Assembly (NCBI GenBank): GCA_027485675.1
Contig: JAIXQP010000025.1
Location: 124,001 to 188,000 of the forward strand
From: Terriglobales bacterium
GTDB lineage: Bacteria > Acidobacteriota > Terriglobia > Bryobacterales > Bryobacteraceae
Length of the DNA stretch: 64,000 nt
Direction: 5' to 3'
Shown piece after piece: positions 25,801 through 33,545 of this stretch. Within the stretch, counting starts at the first letter, position 1, and the number at the start of each line of letters is the position of its first letter. The notes below the pieces were generated by a model. The model had not been told where the DNA came from. It searched no databases and worked only from the letters and a program-made list of their open reading frames with translations. The translations under genes and the position numbers were made by a program.

Positions 25801-26931
25801 ATGATTCTGACGAACTGTCACGTCATCACTCCGGATCGCGCGTTCCACGGCAGCCTCGAAACCAACGGCGGCGCCATCGCGCAACTCAGCGAAGGCGCCT
25901 CGGGACTGAGCGCGGCCATCGATCTCGAAGGCCACTATCTGCTGCCGGGCTGTGTCGAGTTGCATACGGACAACCTCGAAAAGCACCTGCAGCCACGTGG
26001 CTCCCGCTGGCCCGCGCTGCCCGCCCTGCTTGCTCATGATGCGCAGGTGGCGGGCCTGGGGATCACGACTGTCTTCAACGCCCTCTGCATCGGAGTCGAT
26101 AGCGACCTGCATGGGTTGCCGCGCGACTTCAGCCAACCCGCCGTCGAAGCGTTGCGGCAGGCCGGTGAGGCGGGCAAGCTGCGGGCCGATCATTTCATCC
26201 ATGCCCGGTGCGAACTGCCCCACCCGGACACCCCCAGCTTGCTCGAGAACATCCTGCACCATCCCCGGCTGCGTCTCGCGTCCCTGATGGACCATACGCC
26301 AGGTCAGCGCCAGGTGGCGGATCTGGACCGCTTCCGCCGGGGTCTCGAGCGCATGGGGCCCGTGGCCGACGGCTGGTTCGAGAATCTGGTCGCCACCGAG
26401 CGAGCCAAGCAGGAGAGGTACGCCGGGCCCAACCGCCAGCAACTGGTGGAGATGCTGCGCCGCCAGGAAGTCCCGCTGGCCTCCCACGACGATGCTGACG
26501 AAGAGCACATCGCCGAAGCGATTCGCGACGGCGTCACGATCTCGGAGTTTCCGACTACGCTGACGGCGGCCAAGGCCGCGCAGGCCGCGGGCATGCGGAA
26601 CGTTATGGGCGCGCCGAATGTCGTCCTGGGTGGATCGCAGTCCGGAAATCTCGCCGCCATGGAGGCGGCGCGGCACCAAGTGGTCGACGCCTTATCGAGT
26701 GACTATGCACCGGTCAGTCTGATCCATGCCGCCTTCGCCATCGCCCGCGAGTTGGAACTGCCGCTTGAACAGACGGTACGCTGGATCAGTGCTAACCCGG
26801 CCTCCATGGCTCAACTCGAAGACCGCGGACGCATCGAGCCGGGGCTCCGGGCTGACCTCGTGGAAGTAGCGATCGTCCACGAGGTGCCCTGCGTGGTGCG
26901 GGTATGGCGCGAGGGGGTGCGAGTTGCCTGA
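25801..26931 (+). CDS. phnM: PhnM-family amidohydrolase, paralogue 3 (canonical type)
   Basis: A 376-aa protein with the classical PhnM features: CVELHTDNLEKHL with the HTDNLE metal motif, then THVFNALCIGV-like TTVFNALCIG, HARCELPHPD, SLMDHTPGQRQ, SHDDADEEH and SSDYAPVSLIHAAF. This is the copy most like E. coli PhnM and thus the best candidate for the pyrophosphohydrolase of the C-P lyase pathway. The ATG at 25801 opens a three-gene unit; its stop overlaps the DUF1045 start by 8 bp. Confidence 0.9.
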   Translation: MILTNCHVITPDRAFHGSLETNGGAIAQLSEGASGLSAAIDLEGHYLLPGCVELHTDNLEKHLQPRGSRWPALPALLAHDAQVAGLGITTVFNALCIGVDSDLHGLPRDFSQPAVEALRQAGEAGKLRADHFIHARCELPHPDTPSLLENILHHPRLRLASLMDHTPGQRQVADLDRFRRGLERMGPVADGWFENLVATERAKQERYAGPNRQQLVEMLRRQEVPLASHDDADEEHIAEAIRDGVTISEFPTTLTAAKAAQAAGMRNVMGAPNVVLGGSQSGNLAAMEAARHQVVDALSSDYAPVSLIHAAFAIARELELPLEQTVRWISANPASMAQLEDRGRIEPGLRADLVEVAIVHEVPCVVRVWREGVRVA

Positions 26932-27571
26932 GCCCAGGTATGCGATCTACTTTGCACCACAGCCGCAGACGCCCTTGGCCCGGCTCGCCGTCGCGTGGTT
27001 CAGCGACCCGGAAGCGCAAAGCGTAACCGAATCGCCGCGGCACTACGGCTTCCATGCCACGCTGAAGCCGCCGATGGCGCTGCGGCCGGGCTGCCGCCTA
27101 GAGGATCTGCGGGCGGAGCTGCAGGAGTTCGCCGGGTGCGAGCCGCGTCTCACCATCCCCAAGCTCCAGGTCTCCCTGCTCGGCAACTTCATCGCGTTAA
27201 CGCTCGCGCAACCACTTTCCGCCCTCGACGCCCTGGCCGCGCTTTGCGTGGAACACTTTGAGCCGTTCCGTCAGCCAGAGAGCAGCGAAGAAGCGGCAAA
27301 GCGCCGCCGCGCTTCGCTGACCACGCGCCAACTGGAGTTGCTCGACCGCTGGGGTTACCCCTACGTCCTGGACGAGTGGCGCTTTCATATGACGCTCACC
27401 TCCTCCCTCGCCGATCCCGCGCTGCGCACAACGCTCCTGAACCGGTTGGAGTCCCACTTCGCGCCTGCTCTCGAGCAGCCGGTGATGATCGAAGACCTGT
27501 GCCTGTTTATGCAGCCGGATCGCAGTTCGCCTTTTGCCCTAACGGAGCGCTTCGCATGCTGGGTGAAGTAA
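26924..27571 (+). CDS. DUF1045 phosphonate-metabolism 2H phosphodiesterase
   Basis: A 215-aa protein of the DUF1045 family, found in phosphonate operons. It has the two HxT motifs of the 2H cyclic phosphodiesterase fold: HYGFHATLKPP near residue 47 and WRFHMTLTSS near 152. In such operons it is proposed to open ribosyl 1,2-cyclic phosphate, the role filled by PhnP in E. coli, which is absent here. The start is TTG at 26924, overlapping the phnM stop by 8 bp; the end overlaps the next ATG by 16 bp. Confidence 0.85.
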   Translation: MPEPRYAIYFAPQPQTPLARLAVAWFSDPEAQSVTESPRHYGFHATLKPPMALRPGCRLEDLRAELQEFAGCEPRLTIPKLQVSLLGNFIALTLAQPLSALDALAALCVEHFEPFRQPESSEEAAKRRRASLTTRQLELLDRWGYPYVLDEWRFHMTLTSSLADPALRTTLLNRLESHFAPALEQPVMIEDLCLFMQPDRSSPFALTERFACWVK

Positions 27572-28323
27572 CCGCGATCCTGCACCAGGCTGGCGCTATC
27601 CTGCTCGACTGCTTCGCACGCCGCGTGCCGGCCCAGGACAAGGGATTTCTCGACATCGTCACGGAGGCCGACCTGCGCGCCTCACAACTCATCTCGGAGC
27701 AGTTGGAGGCAGCGTTTCCTGGGATCGAAGTGCATTGCGAAGAGCATCCTCGCGCCGGCTCCGCCTCCCGCTACTGGATCCTCGATCCCTTGGACGGCAC
27801 CAAGAACTTCTGCCACGGAAACCCCTACTTCTGCACCAGCCTGGCTTTGATCGAAGCGGGCCAGCCGGTGCTGGCGGCGACCTTCGACCCGGTGCGCAAC
27901 GAGCTCTTCACGGCCCTCCGCGGCGAAGGCGCGGCGCTGAACGGCAAGCCGATCCGGGTTTCGAGCGTCAGCGAGTTGCGGCAAGCGATGGTCGCCTCCG
28001 GCTTTCCCTCGGGCAAGCGCCATCAGTCGCTTGATCCCGGGCCGTTCCTGCGCATGGCCAGCGCTTGCCGGGCGCTGCGGCGGACCGGGTCCACGGCTCT
28101 CGACTTGGCCTATGTGGCCGCTGGGCGATTTGACGCCGTTTGGGACTGGGGCCTCGAAGATTGGGACGTCGCGGCCGGCTGGCTGCTGGTTACCGAAGCG
28201 GGCGGTTGGGCGGGTGGCTGGGACGGCCGTGCGTATACCCTGGGCCGAAAGGACGTGGTCCTGGCGAACGAGCGATTGCCTCGAGAGGTGATCTGCCTGC
28301 TGATGGATCCGGTGGTAGTGTGA
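27556..28323 (+). CDS. inositol-monophosphatase-family phosphatase
   Basis: A 255-aa Li-sensitive-type phosphatase. The metal and substrate signatures are DIVTEADLRAS, HCEEHP, WILDPLDGTKNF (the DPxDGT motif) and the C-terminal WDWGLEDWDVAAGWLLVTEAGG. The family hydrolyses sugar and inositol monophosphates. In this position, coupled to DUF1045, it could dephosphorylate ribose phosphate made by the pathway; this is inference. I choose the ATG at 27556 although the frame is open further upstream, because it fits the family N-terminus and translational coupling. It is the last island gene before the decayed repA. Confidence 0.87.
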   Translation: MLGEVTAILHQAGAILLDCFARRVPAQDKGFLDIVTEADLRASQLISEQLEAAFPGIEVHCEEHPRAGSASRYWILDPLDGTKNFCHGNPYFCTSLALIEAGQPVLAATFDPVRNELFTALRGEGAALNGKPIRVSSVSELRQAMVASGFPSGKRHQSLDPGPFLRMASACRALRRTGSTALDLAYVAAGRFDAVWDWGLEDWDVAAGWLLVTEAGGWAGGWDGRAYTLGRKDVVLANERLPREVICLLMDPVVV

Positions 28324-28460
28324 AACAGCGATAATCAACGCCTGCCGCGGCGAACTCCTCTTCGATGGCTCCTTTGCTATGGACACGCGGCGGGGCATCT
28401 GAAATTGCCTACGCCTCGTCGCAAGATTGCCATTCCGGGCGCGAGTCTCAGATGTATGCC

Positions 28461-28722
28461 GCCAGACCAAGGCTCCCGGCGCAGAACCGAAGAGGTTGTA
28501 CCAGATCTTGGCTTCCCGAAGGAATGTAAACCGCGACACCAGCCGGCGGTGCTCCGTGCCTCCCTTCGCTATGCCAAAGGCGGAGAGCATTTGGCCAGCT
28601 GACTGGAATCGAATAACCTGGCTCTGTTGGCGCACGGCCAGAGTTGCCAGGAAGATCGGCACCAGCCGATCCTGCCCGTAGGGCAAACCCGCCGCTCTCG
28701 AACGAGATCAATCGCCTCGACG
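28461..28722 (-). pseudogene. decayed RepA-like gene
   Basis: The minus strand contains shortened pieces of the same RepA family as at 3954-4979. They run in order VEAIDLVRERR, then after a deletion GLPYGQDRLVPIFLATLAVR and QVIRFQSAGQML, FGIAKGGTEHRRLV, then after another deletion FTFLREAKIWYN, and after a third FGSAPGALVW. The first piece is in a different frame from the rest. Compared with the intact copy about 100 residues inside the block are missing, as well as both ends. Like the intact copy it lies next to a tRNA-Thr 3' sequence, which points to a second, older integration of the same sort of element. Confidence 0.8.
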
Positions 28723-28788
28723 CAGCGGACTGGACGGGAAGTGTCCCTGTTTGCCATGGTTTGCGAAGTAGAATCTGTTTCTTCATCC

Positions 28789-28823
28789 GCAGGTCGCCAG
28801 TTCCATCCTGGCGGGTGGCTCCA
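28789..28823 (+). repeat. tRNA-Thr 3' sequence; putative attachment site, copy B
   Basis: Thirty-five bases from the variable loop to CCA repeat positions 5106-5140 with one change (G to C in the T loop). The surrounding bases (from TCCCTGTTTGC on, about 45 bp upstream of the repeat) are also similar between copies, but the anticodon loop is changed here. Orientation is the same as for copy A and the repA relic lies on the same side. The 5141-28823 segment is thus bounded by direct repeats as expected for integration at a tRNA gene. Confidence 0.68.
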
Positions 28824-29400
28824 GGATGTTGAGACGCGAGCGGTCCGCCCCTTTGGCTCCGCAAGACACGCCCAACTGGTCCGGCGCCGTTCGGCTACAA
28901 GATGGCGTGGACTGCCGGGCGCTGCGATCTTCAGGCAGAGGTGGGCCACTTACTGCTGTTCAGCCCGGGCCGCCAGCTCTCCGGGAGTGCAGGGATCGAG
29001 GCAGCCTACGACTAACGGAAGTAGAACGCCGCATACCCCTCTTCCGTCAGCCCAAGGGCGTCATGCGCGTCGCCGCCGGATGGAGCCTCGACCCCGCGGC
29101 GCTCACGCCAGAGTCGGGCCCCGCTGAACTTGCGCTCTTCGGAGTAATCTGGCTCAGCGGCTTACACCTGTAAGCAAACATCCCAGACCGTCAAACATAC
29201 GTAAGTCCAATCAATTCTTGCACATCGCCGGAAAATAACAGGGCACCTTTACGCCATTCTCGTGCTATCATCAGGCCAGTTACGCGGCTGTCAGTCCGGC
29301 GCAGAATCACCTGAGGGCCCTCGCGCCATCCCAGTACTTCCCTCCACGGCGGCCCCTTCCGCGTGGAGTCTGCCGCGCGCGCCCGTCAAGGAGAACCCAG
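28824..29400. other. gene-poor gap after the island, with leader of the precursor ORF
   Basis: No supported gene lies in these 577 bases. A plus-strand frame to 29173 has no recognisable domain or convincing start. The last 200 bases are AT-richer (CAATCAATTCTTGC, GGAAAATAACAGG) and may hold the promoter of the precursor ORF that starts at 29401. Just before it the segment 29342-29364 can fold (CCAC...GTGG arms), and AAGGAG at 29388-29393 is a strong ribosome-binding site. Confidence 0.4.
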
Positions 29401-29562
29401 ATGTTTGATCTCGAAGGACAACAGGAGCGCGTTGCCCCCGATTCCGCTCCGCAAGAAGCCATGCCGCTATGGCGCAAACCCGTCATCACCGTGCTCGACG
29501 TGGAACGGGGCACCCTCACCACTACCGGCTTCAGTGCAGATTTCGTTGGATCCAGCTCCTAG
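29401..29562 (+). CDS. candidate lasso-type RiPP precursor peptide
   Basis: A 53-aa ORF with an excellent ribosome-binding site (AAGGAG, 7 bp spacing). The segment LWRKPVITVLDVERGTL (residues 23-39) resembles the leader of lasso precursors of the W/YxxPxLxxLDV...T type. With Thr38 as the conserved -2 residue the core would be TTTGFSADFVGSSS (14 aa), placing Asp47 at core position 8, right for an eight-residue macrolactam ring. A core starting with Thr is unusual. A PqqD-like protein and an asparagine-synthetase-like enzyme follow, as needed for recognition and cyclisation, but no transglutaminase-like B2 protease is seen. The ORF is real-looking; the RiPP role is inference. Confidence 0.55.
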   Translation: MFDLEGQQERVAPDSAPQEAMPLWRKPVITVLDVERGTLTTTGFSADFVGSSS

Positions 29563-29718
29563 AGCCATCCACGTCGTCCTGAACTGGCTGCCCCCCGGCG
29601 CGGCCTCCAGCCTGCTCGCCTAAGCCCTCGCCCCCTATCGATACGTTCGCCGGTGCCTACCGGCAAACAAGCAGCCGCTTAGCCGTTCCCATCTCGGTCC
29701 ACCGCCACAACGACCCTC

Positions 29719-29913
29719 ATGACTAAAGCCATACCGCTCTGCCTCACCACCGTAGTGCAATGGCATCCGGAGCAGATTACGACGGAAATCGGCGGCGAGG
29801 TCCTGGCCATGTCCATCCGCCAAGGCGTGTCCGTCGGTCTCGATTCCCTTGCCTCCCCTATCTGGAAGCATCTCGACACCCCGCAGTCCATCGGCGCGAC
29901 CTTGGCGTGCTGA
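29719..29913 (+). CDS. PqqD-like RiPP recognition element, short
   Basis: A 64-aa protein that looks like the N-terminal two thirds of a PqqD/RRE domain: VVQWHPEQITTEIGGEVLAM, then a beta-strand-loop GVSVGLDSLASPIWKHLD and TPQSIGATL. PqqD-like B1 proteins of lasso clusters have about 80-95 residues and a C-terminal helix that is missing here; TGA follows LAC at 29911-29913. It may be truncated. It lies between the precursor ORF and the convergent cyclase gene, 17 bp from the latter. Confidence 0.55.
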   Translation: MTKAIPLCLTTVVQWHPEQITTEIGGEVLAMSIRQGVSVGLDSLASPIWKHLDTPQSIGATLAC

Positions 29914-29929
29914 GCGTCCAGGAAGCGGC

Positions 29930-31783
29930 CTAGTCCGCCCCGGCGGCCCGCCGCGCCCGCAGCCCGCTCTCGGCCCAGAAAACAAACGCCCCCACCGCCA
30001 AGCCTGCGGCCAGCACGCTCCCCAACTCGCCCCGCCGCCGTTCGGCCGCTACGGTGTCGGTCGGCCACGCGTCCAGAATGCGGTCCAGCCGCTCCGTATC
30101 GATCAACCGGTTCGCCAGCGGACTACTCCGCAGCCGCGCTACCTGCGCCCGCATCGCCGGACGCGACCCCGTCAGATGCGCGAACCACTCCGGGTGCTGA
30201 TAGCCGAACCGCCGGTTCGCCGCCACCGCCGCCGGCACCCCGGCGCCCAGCAGTACGCGCCGCGCCAACCACCGGCTGTTCCCGTCCCGCAGAAACTGGT
30301 CCTCCGGAATGGCCAGGCAGAACTCCGTCAACCGCCGGTCGAGCAACGGCGTAGAGTGCGTCAATCCGTATTGGGCCCGGTGCATGTTCGTCAACTCCGT
30401 GCGGCGCGCCCGGCTCTGGTGGATCACGTGCAACCGCAACAACCGGCTATCGAGCGAACGCACAAAGTTCAGATCATTGCCCGCCGCCTGCATCCGCCGC
30501 AGCAGGTCGAACTCCGCCACCGCCGACCGTCGCAGCCCGGCATACCGTTCAAGCGACCGATGGTTGTACCGCGATCCCAGCAGCGGCCGCACCAGCTCTC
30601 GCCACGTCAGTCCCGCGCAGCGCCGCGGATTCCCGCCGCAGCCCAGCAGCAGCTCCCGGCCCACCTCGCCGAAATGGCCGCTGCGGAACCGCGCCGGCAG
30701 CCGGCGCCAGCCATCCCAGGTCAGCGTCAGGTTGCCGCCCGCGCCGCCCAGATAGGTGGACGCCCCCAGCTGCGCCCCCATTTCAAAGGTGCTGTGAAAC
30801 CACGCCGAGCTCATGGCGGTCCGATGCGGCGCCAAATTCGCCTGGATGGGCTCGAGCCACGCCGGATCCCAGTTCTGATCCGCCGCCGGGGGCACAAACG
30901 TCGCCTGCACCGCCGGAAACGCTTGCGCAAGCACCTCCACCAGATGCTGTTCATTCTTCTCCGTCGGGTGGAGGGGGATCGTGGGCAGGGCCAAATCCGG
31001 AATCGCCGTCACAAAATGAAACGGTTTCCTCGAAACGGCGGCCGTAGCCGCGGCTACCGACGCGCTGTCCAGGCCGCTGCTGCCCAGGATGCAGACCTTG
31101 TCCACGCCGCGAAGGCGGTCGCGGACCGCCTGCTGCAGCAGCTCCCATGCGGCTTCGACGTACTCGTGATCGTTCGCCAGCGTCAGTCGGCGATCCGGGT
31201 CGTAGCGGTGATAGGCAACCGTCCGCTCGCGGCTAGCCGTGATGGTCACGTAACTCCCCGCCGGCACCTTGCGGATGGAACGGTAGGGCGTGGCGTCGTT
31301 ATCGGTCAGGTTCATTGCCAGGCAATCGACGAGGTACTGCTCGTTCAAATCGGCAGGAACCGCCGATTGCTCCAGCAGCTCCCGTAGGCACGTCGCCACA
31401 TGCACACGGTCTCCACTCCGCCAAAAGTACACCGTGTTCAGGCCGGCCACATCCGCCGCCAGCAGCAGCCGCTTTTCCCGCTCACTCCAGGCGGCGATCG
31501 CGTAATCGCCCAGCAGATGCAGCAGCGCATCGTCCTGCCACTTAGCCAGCGCCAGCCGCACCAACTCCGCGTCCGGAGTCGCCACCTGGTCCGCCACCCC
31601 TAACCGCCGCGCCAGGCCGGCCCGGTCGTCGAGGCGGCCTTGAAACGCCAGCCAACCTTCCGAACTCCGCAACAGCCCCGGCGCATCCGGCCCCTGGCCG
31701 CTCCCGCATAAGTCGACCCAACCGGCAAAGCCAGCGGTGCGGACACCCTTCCGAGCGGTAGCGCTCGCCATCGTCACATGCAT
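29930..31783 (-). CDS. asparagine-synthetase-like macrolactam (lasso) cyclase candidate
   Basis: A 617-aa protein with an N-terminal glutaminase-like domain and a C-terminal ATP-pyrophosphatase domain. The PP-loop is ILGSSGLDSASVAA, and GGAGGN and LTHSTPLLDRRLTEFCLAIP follow. The second residue is not Cys and no catalytic Cys stands at the N-terminus, so ammonia release from glutamine is not expected; this is the pattern of lasso cyclases and beta-lactam synthetase. I choose the ATG at 31783 (GAGGT upstream) since the longer frame would run into the ABC-F gene. Convergent to the precursor and RRE ORFs. It could also be an orphan asparagine-synthetase paralogue. Confidence 0.7.
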   Translation of the reverse strand: MHVTMASATARKGVRTAGFAGWVDLCGSGQGPDAPGLLRSSEGWLAFQGRLDDRAGLARRLGVADQVATPDAELVRLALAKWQDDALLHLLGDYAIAAWSEREKRLLLAADVAGLNTVYFWRSGDRVHVATCLRELLEQSAVPADLNEQYLVDCLAMNLTDNDATPYRSIRKVPAGSYVTITASRERTVAYHRYDPDRRLTLANDHEYVEAAWELLQQAVRDRLRGVDKVCILGSSGLDSASVAAATAAVSRKPFHFVTAIPDLALPTIPLHPTEKNEQHLVEVLAQAFPAVQATFVPPAADQNWDPAWLEPIQANLAPHRTAMSSAWFHSTFEMGAQLGASTYLGGAGGNLTLTWDGWRRLPARFRSGHFGEVGRELLLGCGGNPRRCAGLTWRELVRPLLGSRYNHRSLERYAGLRRSAVAEFDLLRRMQAAGNDLNFVRSLDSRLLRLHVIHQSRARRTELTNMHRAQYGLTHSTPLLDRRLTEFCLAIPEDQFLRDGNSRWLARRVLLGAGVPAAVAANRRFGYQHPEWFAHLTGSRPAMRAQVARLRSSPLANRLIDTERLDRILDAWPTDTVAAERRRGELGSVLAAGLAVGAFVFWAESGLRARRAAGAD

Positions 31784-31870
31784 CGGCAAACCTCGGCAAC
31801 CAATCTTGCAACATCGTGCCGTCAAGCCCCGGATATTCTCATGCGTAGCCGCGTCCCGGGTAATCCCCGA

Positions 31871-31900
31871 TTCAGGCCCCGGCAGGCAGGTTGCTATACT
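31871..31900 (+). promoter_or_regulatory. possible promoter of the ABC-F gene
   Basis: TTCAGG at 31871-31876 and TATACT at 31895-31900 are 18 bp apart and lie 20 bp upstream of the ATG at 31920. The -10 is good, the -35 weak. It lies between the divergent cyclase and ABC-F genes. Confidence 0.4.
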
Positions 31901-31919
31901 CGCAGGGGAATACCGCCGC

Positions 31920-33545
31920 ATGATCTCTGTAAGTTCTGTTTCAATGCGCTACGGCGCAAAAGTCCTCTTTGAAGACGTCACTGTCACGTTCGTGCAGGGA
32001 CGCCGCTACGGCCTGACCGGCCCCAATGGCGCGGGCAAATCCACGCTGATGAAGATCCTTTCCGGCGAACTCGACGCCCAGAAAGGCACCGTCACCCGCC
32101 CCAAACGCATGTCCGTCCTCAAACAGGACCAGTTCGCCTTCGACGCCTATCGGGTCATCGATACCGTCATCATGGGCAACCAACGCCTCTGGAGCGCCCT
32201 CGAAGAACGCGAAGTCCTCTATAGCAAAGCCGACATGACCGACGAAGACGGCATCCGCCTCGGCGAACTCGAAGGCATCGTCGGCGAAGAGGACGGCTAC
32301 TCGGCCGACTCGGACGCCTCCATCCTCCTCGGCGGCCTCGGCATCCCCGAAGAGCTCCACGAACGCAAAATGAGCGAGCTCCAGGGCGGCCAGAAAGTTC
32401 GCGTCCTCCTCGCCCAAGCCCTCTTCGGCAACCCCGAAGCCCTCCTGCTGGACGAACCGACCAACCACTTGGACTTGGACTCCATCCACTGGCTCCAGGA
32501 CTTTCTCAACAACTTCAAAGGCACCATGATCGTGATCTCCCACGATCGCCACTTCCTCAACTCCGTCTGCACCCACACCGCCGACATCGACTATCAGACG
32601 ATCATCGTCTACACCGGCGGCTACGACGACATGGTGATGGCCAAGACCCAGGTCCGCGCCCGCGTCGAAGCCGACAACGCCCAACGCGAAAAGAAGATCG
32701 CGCAGTTGAACGAGTTCATCTCCCGCTTCAGCGCCGGCACCCGCGCGAGCCAGGTCCGCAGCCGCGCCAAGGAAGTCGAGCGCCTCGAAGTCTCGGACCT
32801 CAAGCGCTCCAACATCGCCCGCCCCTTCATCAAGTTCGTCTCGAAGCGCCCCTCCGGCAAGCACCCGCTCGAAGTCAAAAACCTCACGCGCTCCTACGGC
32901 GACCAGCTCGTCTTCAAGCCCTTCTCGGCCCACATCAGCCGCGGCGAACGCATCGCTATTCTCGGCCGCAACGGCGCCGGCAAAACCACGCTCCTCCGCG
33001 CCCTGCTCGATAATGGACCCGTCACCTCCGCCAAGGAGAAAGATCTCTCCACCGGTTCCGGCGAAGTCACCTGGGGCCACGAAACCAGCATCGGCTATTT
33101 CGCGCAGGACCATAAAGAGTCCATCGAAAAGGGCACCACGGCCTTTGAATGGCTCCACACGTTTGACCCGCAAGCCAGCCGGGAAGAGATCCGCGGCACC
33201 CTGGGCCAAATGCTCTTTACCGGCGAAGAAGGCGCCAAACCCACCCACGCCCTCAGCGGCGGCGAGGCGGCCCGGCTCATCTTCTGCCGCCTGATGCTCG
33301 AAAAGCCCAATGTCCTCGTCTTCGACGAACCCACCAACCACTTGGACCTCGAAGCCATCAACGCCCTGAACTTCGCCTTCCAGAAGTTCGACGGCACCGT
33401 CTTCATCGTCACGCACGACCACGACCTGATCGACGCCGTGGCCACCCGCATCTGGGCGGTTGACCACAACGAAATCGAAGACTTCAAGGGCCCGTACGAA
33501 GAGTACCAGGCCGCGCACGCGACAACGTCTACTGGCCGCCGTTAG
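31920..33545 (+). CDS. ABC-F family ATPase (YbiT-like)
   Basis: A 541-aa soluble protein with two ABC domains, of the family that acts on ribosomes. Domain 1: Walker A GPNGAGKST, signature LQGGQKVRVLLAQ, Walker B LLLDEPTNHLD. The linker with charged helix (EADNAQREKKIAQLNEFISR) joins to domain 2: Walker A GRNGAGKTT, signature LSGGEAARLIFCR, Walker B LVFDEPTNHLD. The length and arm-less first domain fit the YbiT-type. The true start is the ATG at 31920 (MISVSSVSMRYG), not the longer upstream frame. It ends 17 bp inside the convergent SWIM gene. Confidence 0.93.
   Translation: MISVSSVSMRYGAKVLFEDVTVTFVQGRRYGLTGPNGAGKSTLMKILSGELDAQKGTVTRPKRMSVLKQDQFAFDAYRVIDTVIMGNQRLWSALEEREVLYSKADMTDEDGIRLGELEGIVGEEDGYSADSDASILLGGLGIPEELHERKMSELQGGQKVRVLLAQALFGNPEALLLDEPTNHLDLDSIHWLQDFLNNFKGTMIVISHDRHFLNSVCTHTADIDYQTIIVYTGGYDDMVMAKTQVRARVEADNAQREKKIAQLNEFISRFSAGTRASQVRSRAKEVERLEVSDLKRSNIARPFIKFVSKRPSGKHPLEVKNLTRSYGDQLVFKPFSAHISRGERIAILGRNGAGKTTLLRALLDNGPVTSAKEKDLSTGSGEVTWGHETSIGYFAQDHKESIEKGTTAFEWLHTFDPQASREEIRGTLGQMLFTGEEGAKPTHALSGGEAARLIFCRLMLEKPNVLVFDEPTNHLDLEAINALNFAFQKFDGTVFIVTHDHDLIDAVATRIWAVDHNEIEDFKGPYEEYQAAHATTSTGRR

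Noticed and set aside
28826-29173. Plus-strand ORF of 115 codons after the right-hand repeat
   Set aside because: Arg/Pro-rich, no domain, no ribosome-binding site; probably chance or debris.
29849-31387. Plus-strand open frame (512 codons) opposite the cyclase
   Set aside because: Arg/Pro/Gln-rich product typical of antisense frames in GC-rich DNA; the PP-loop protein on the minus strand is the gene.
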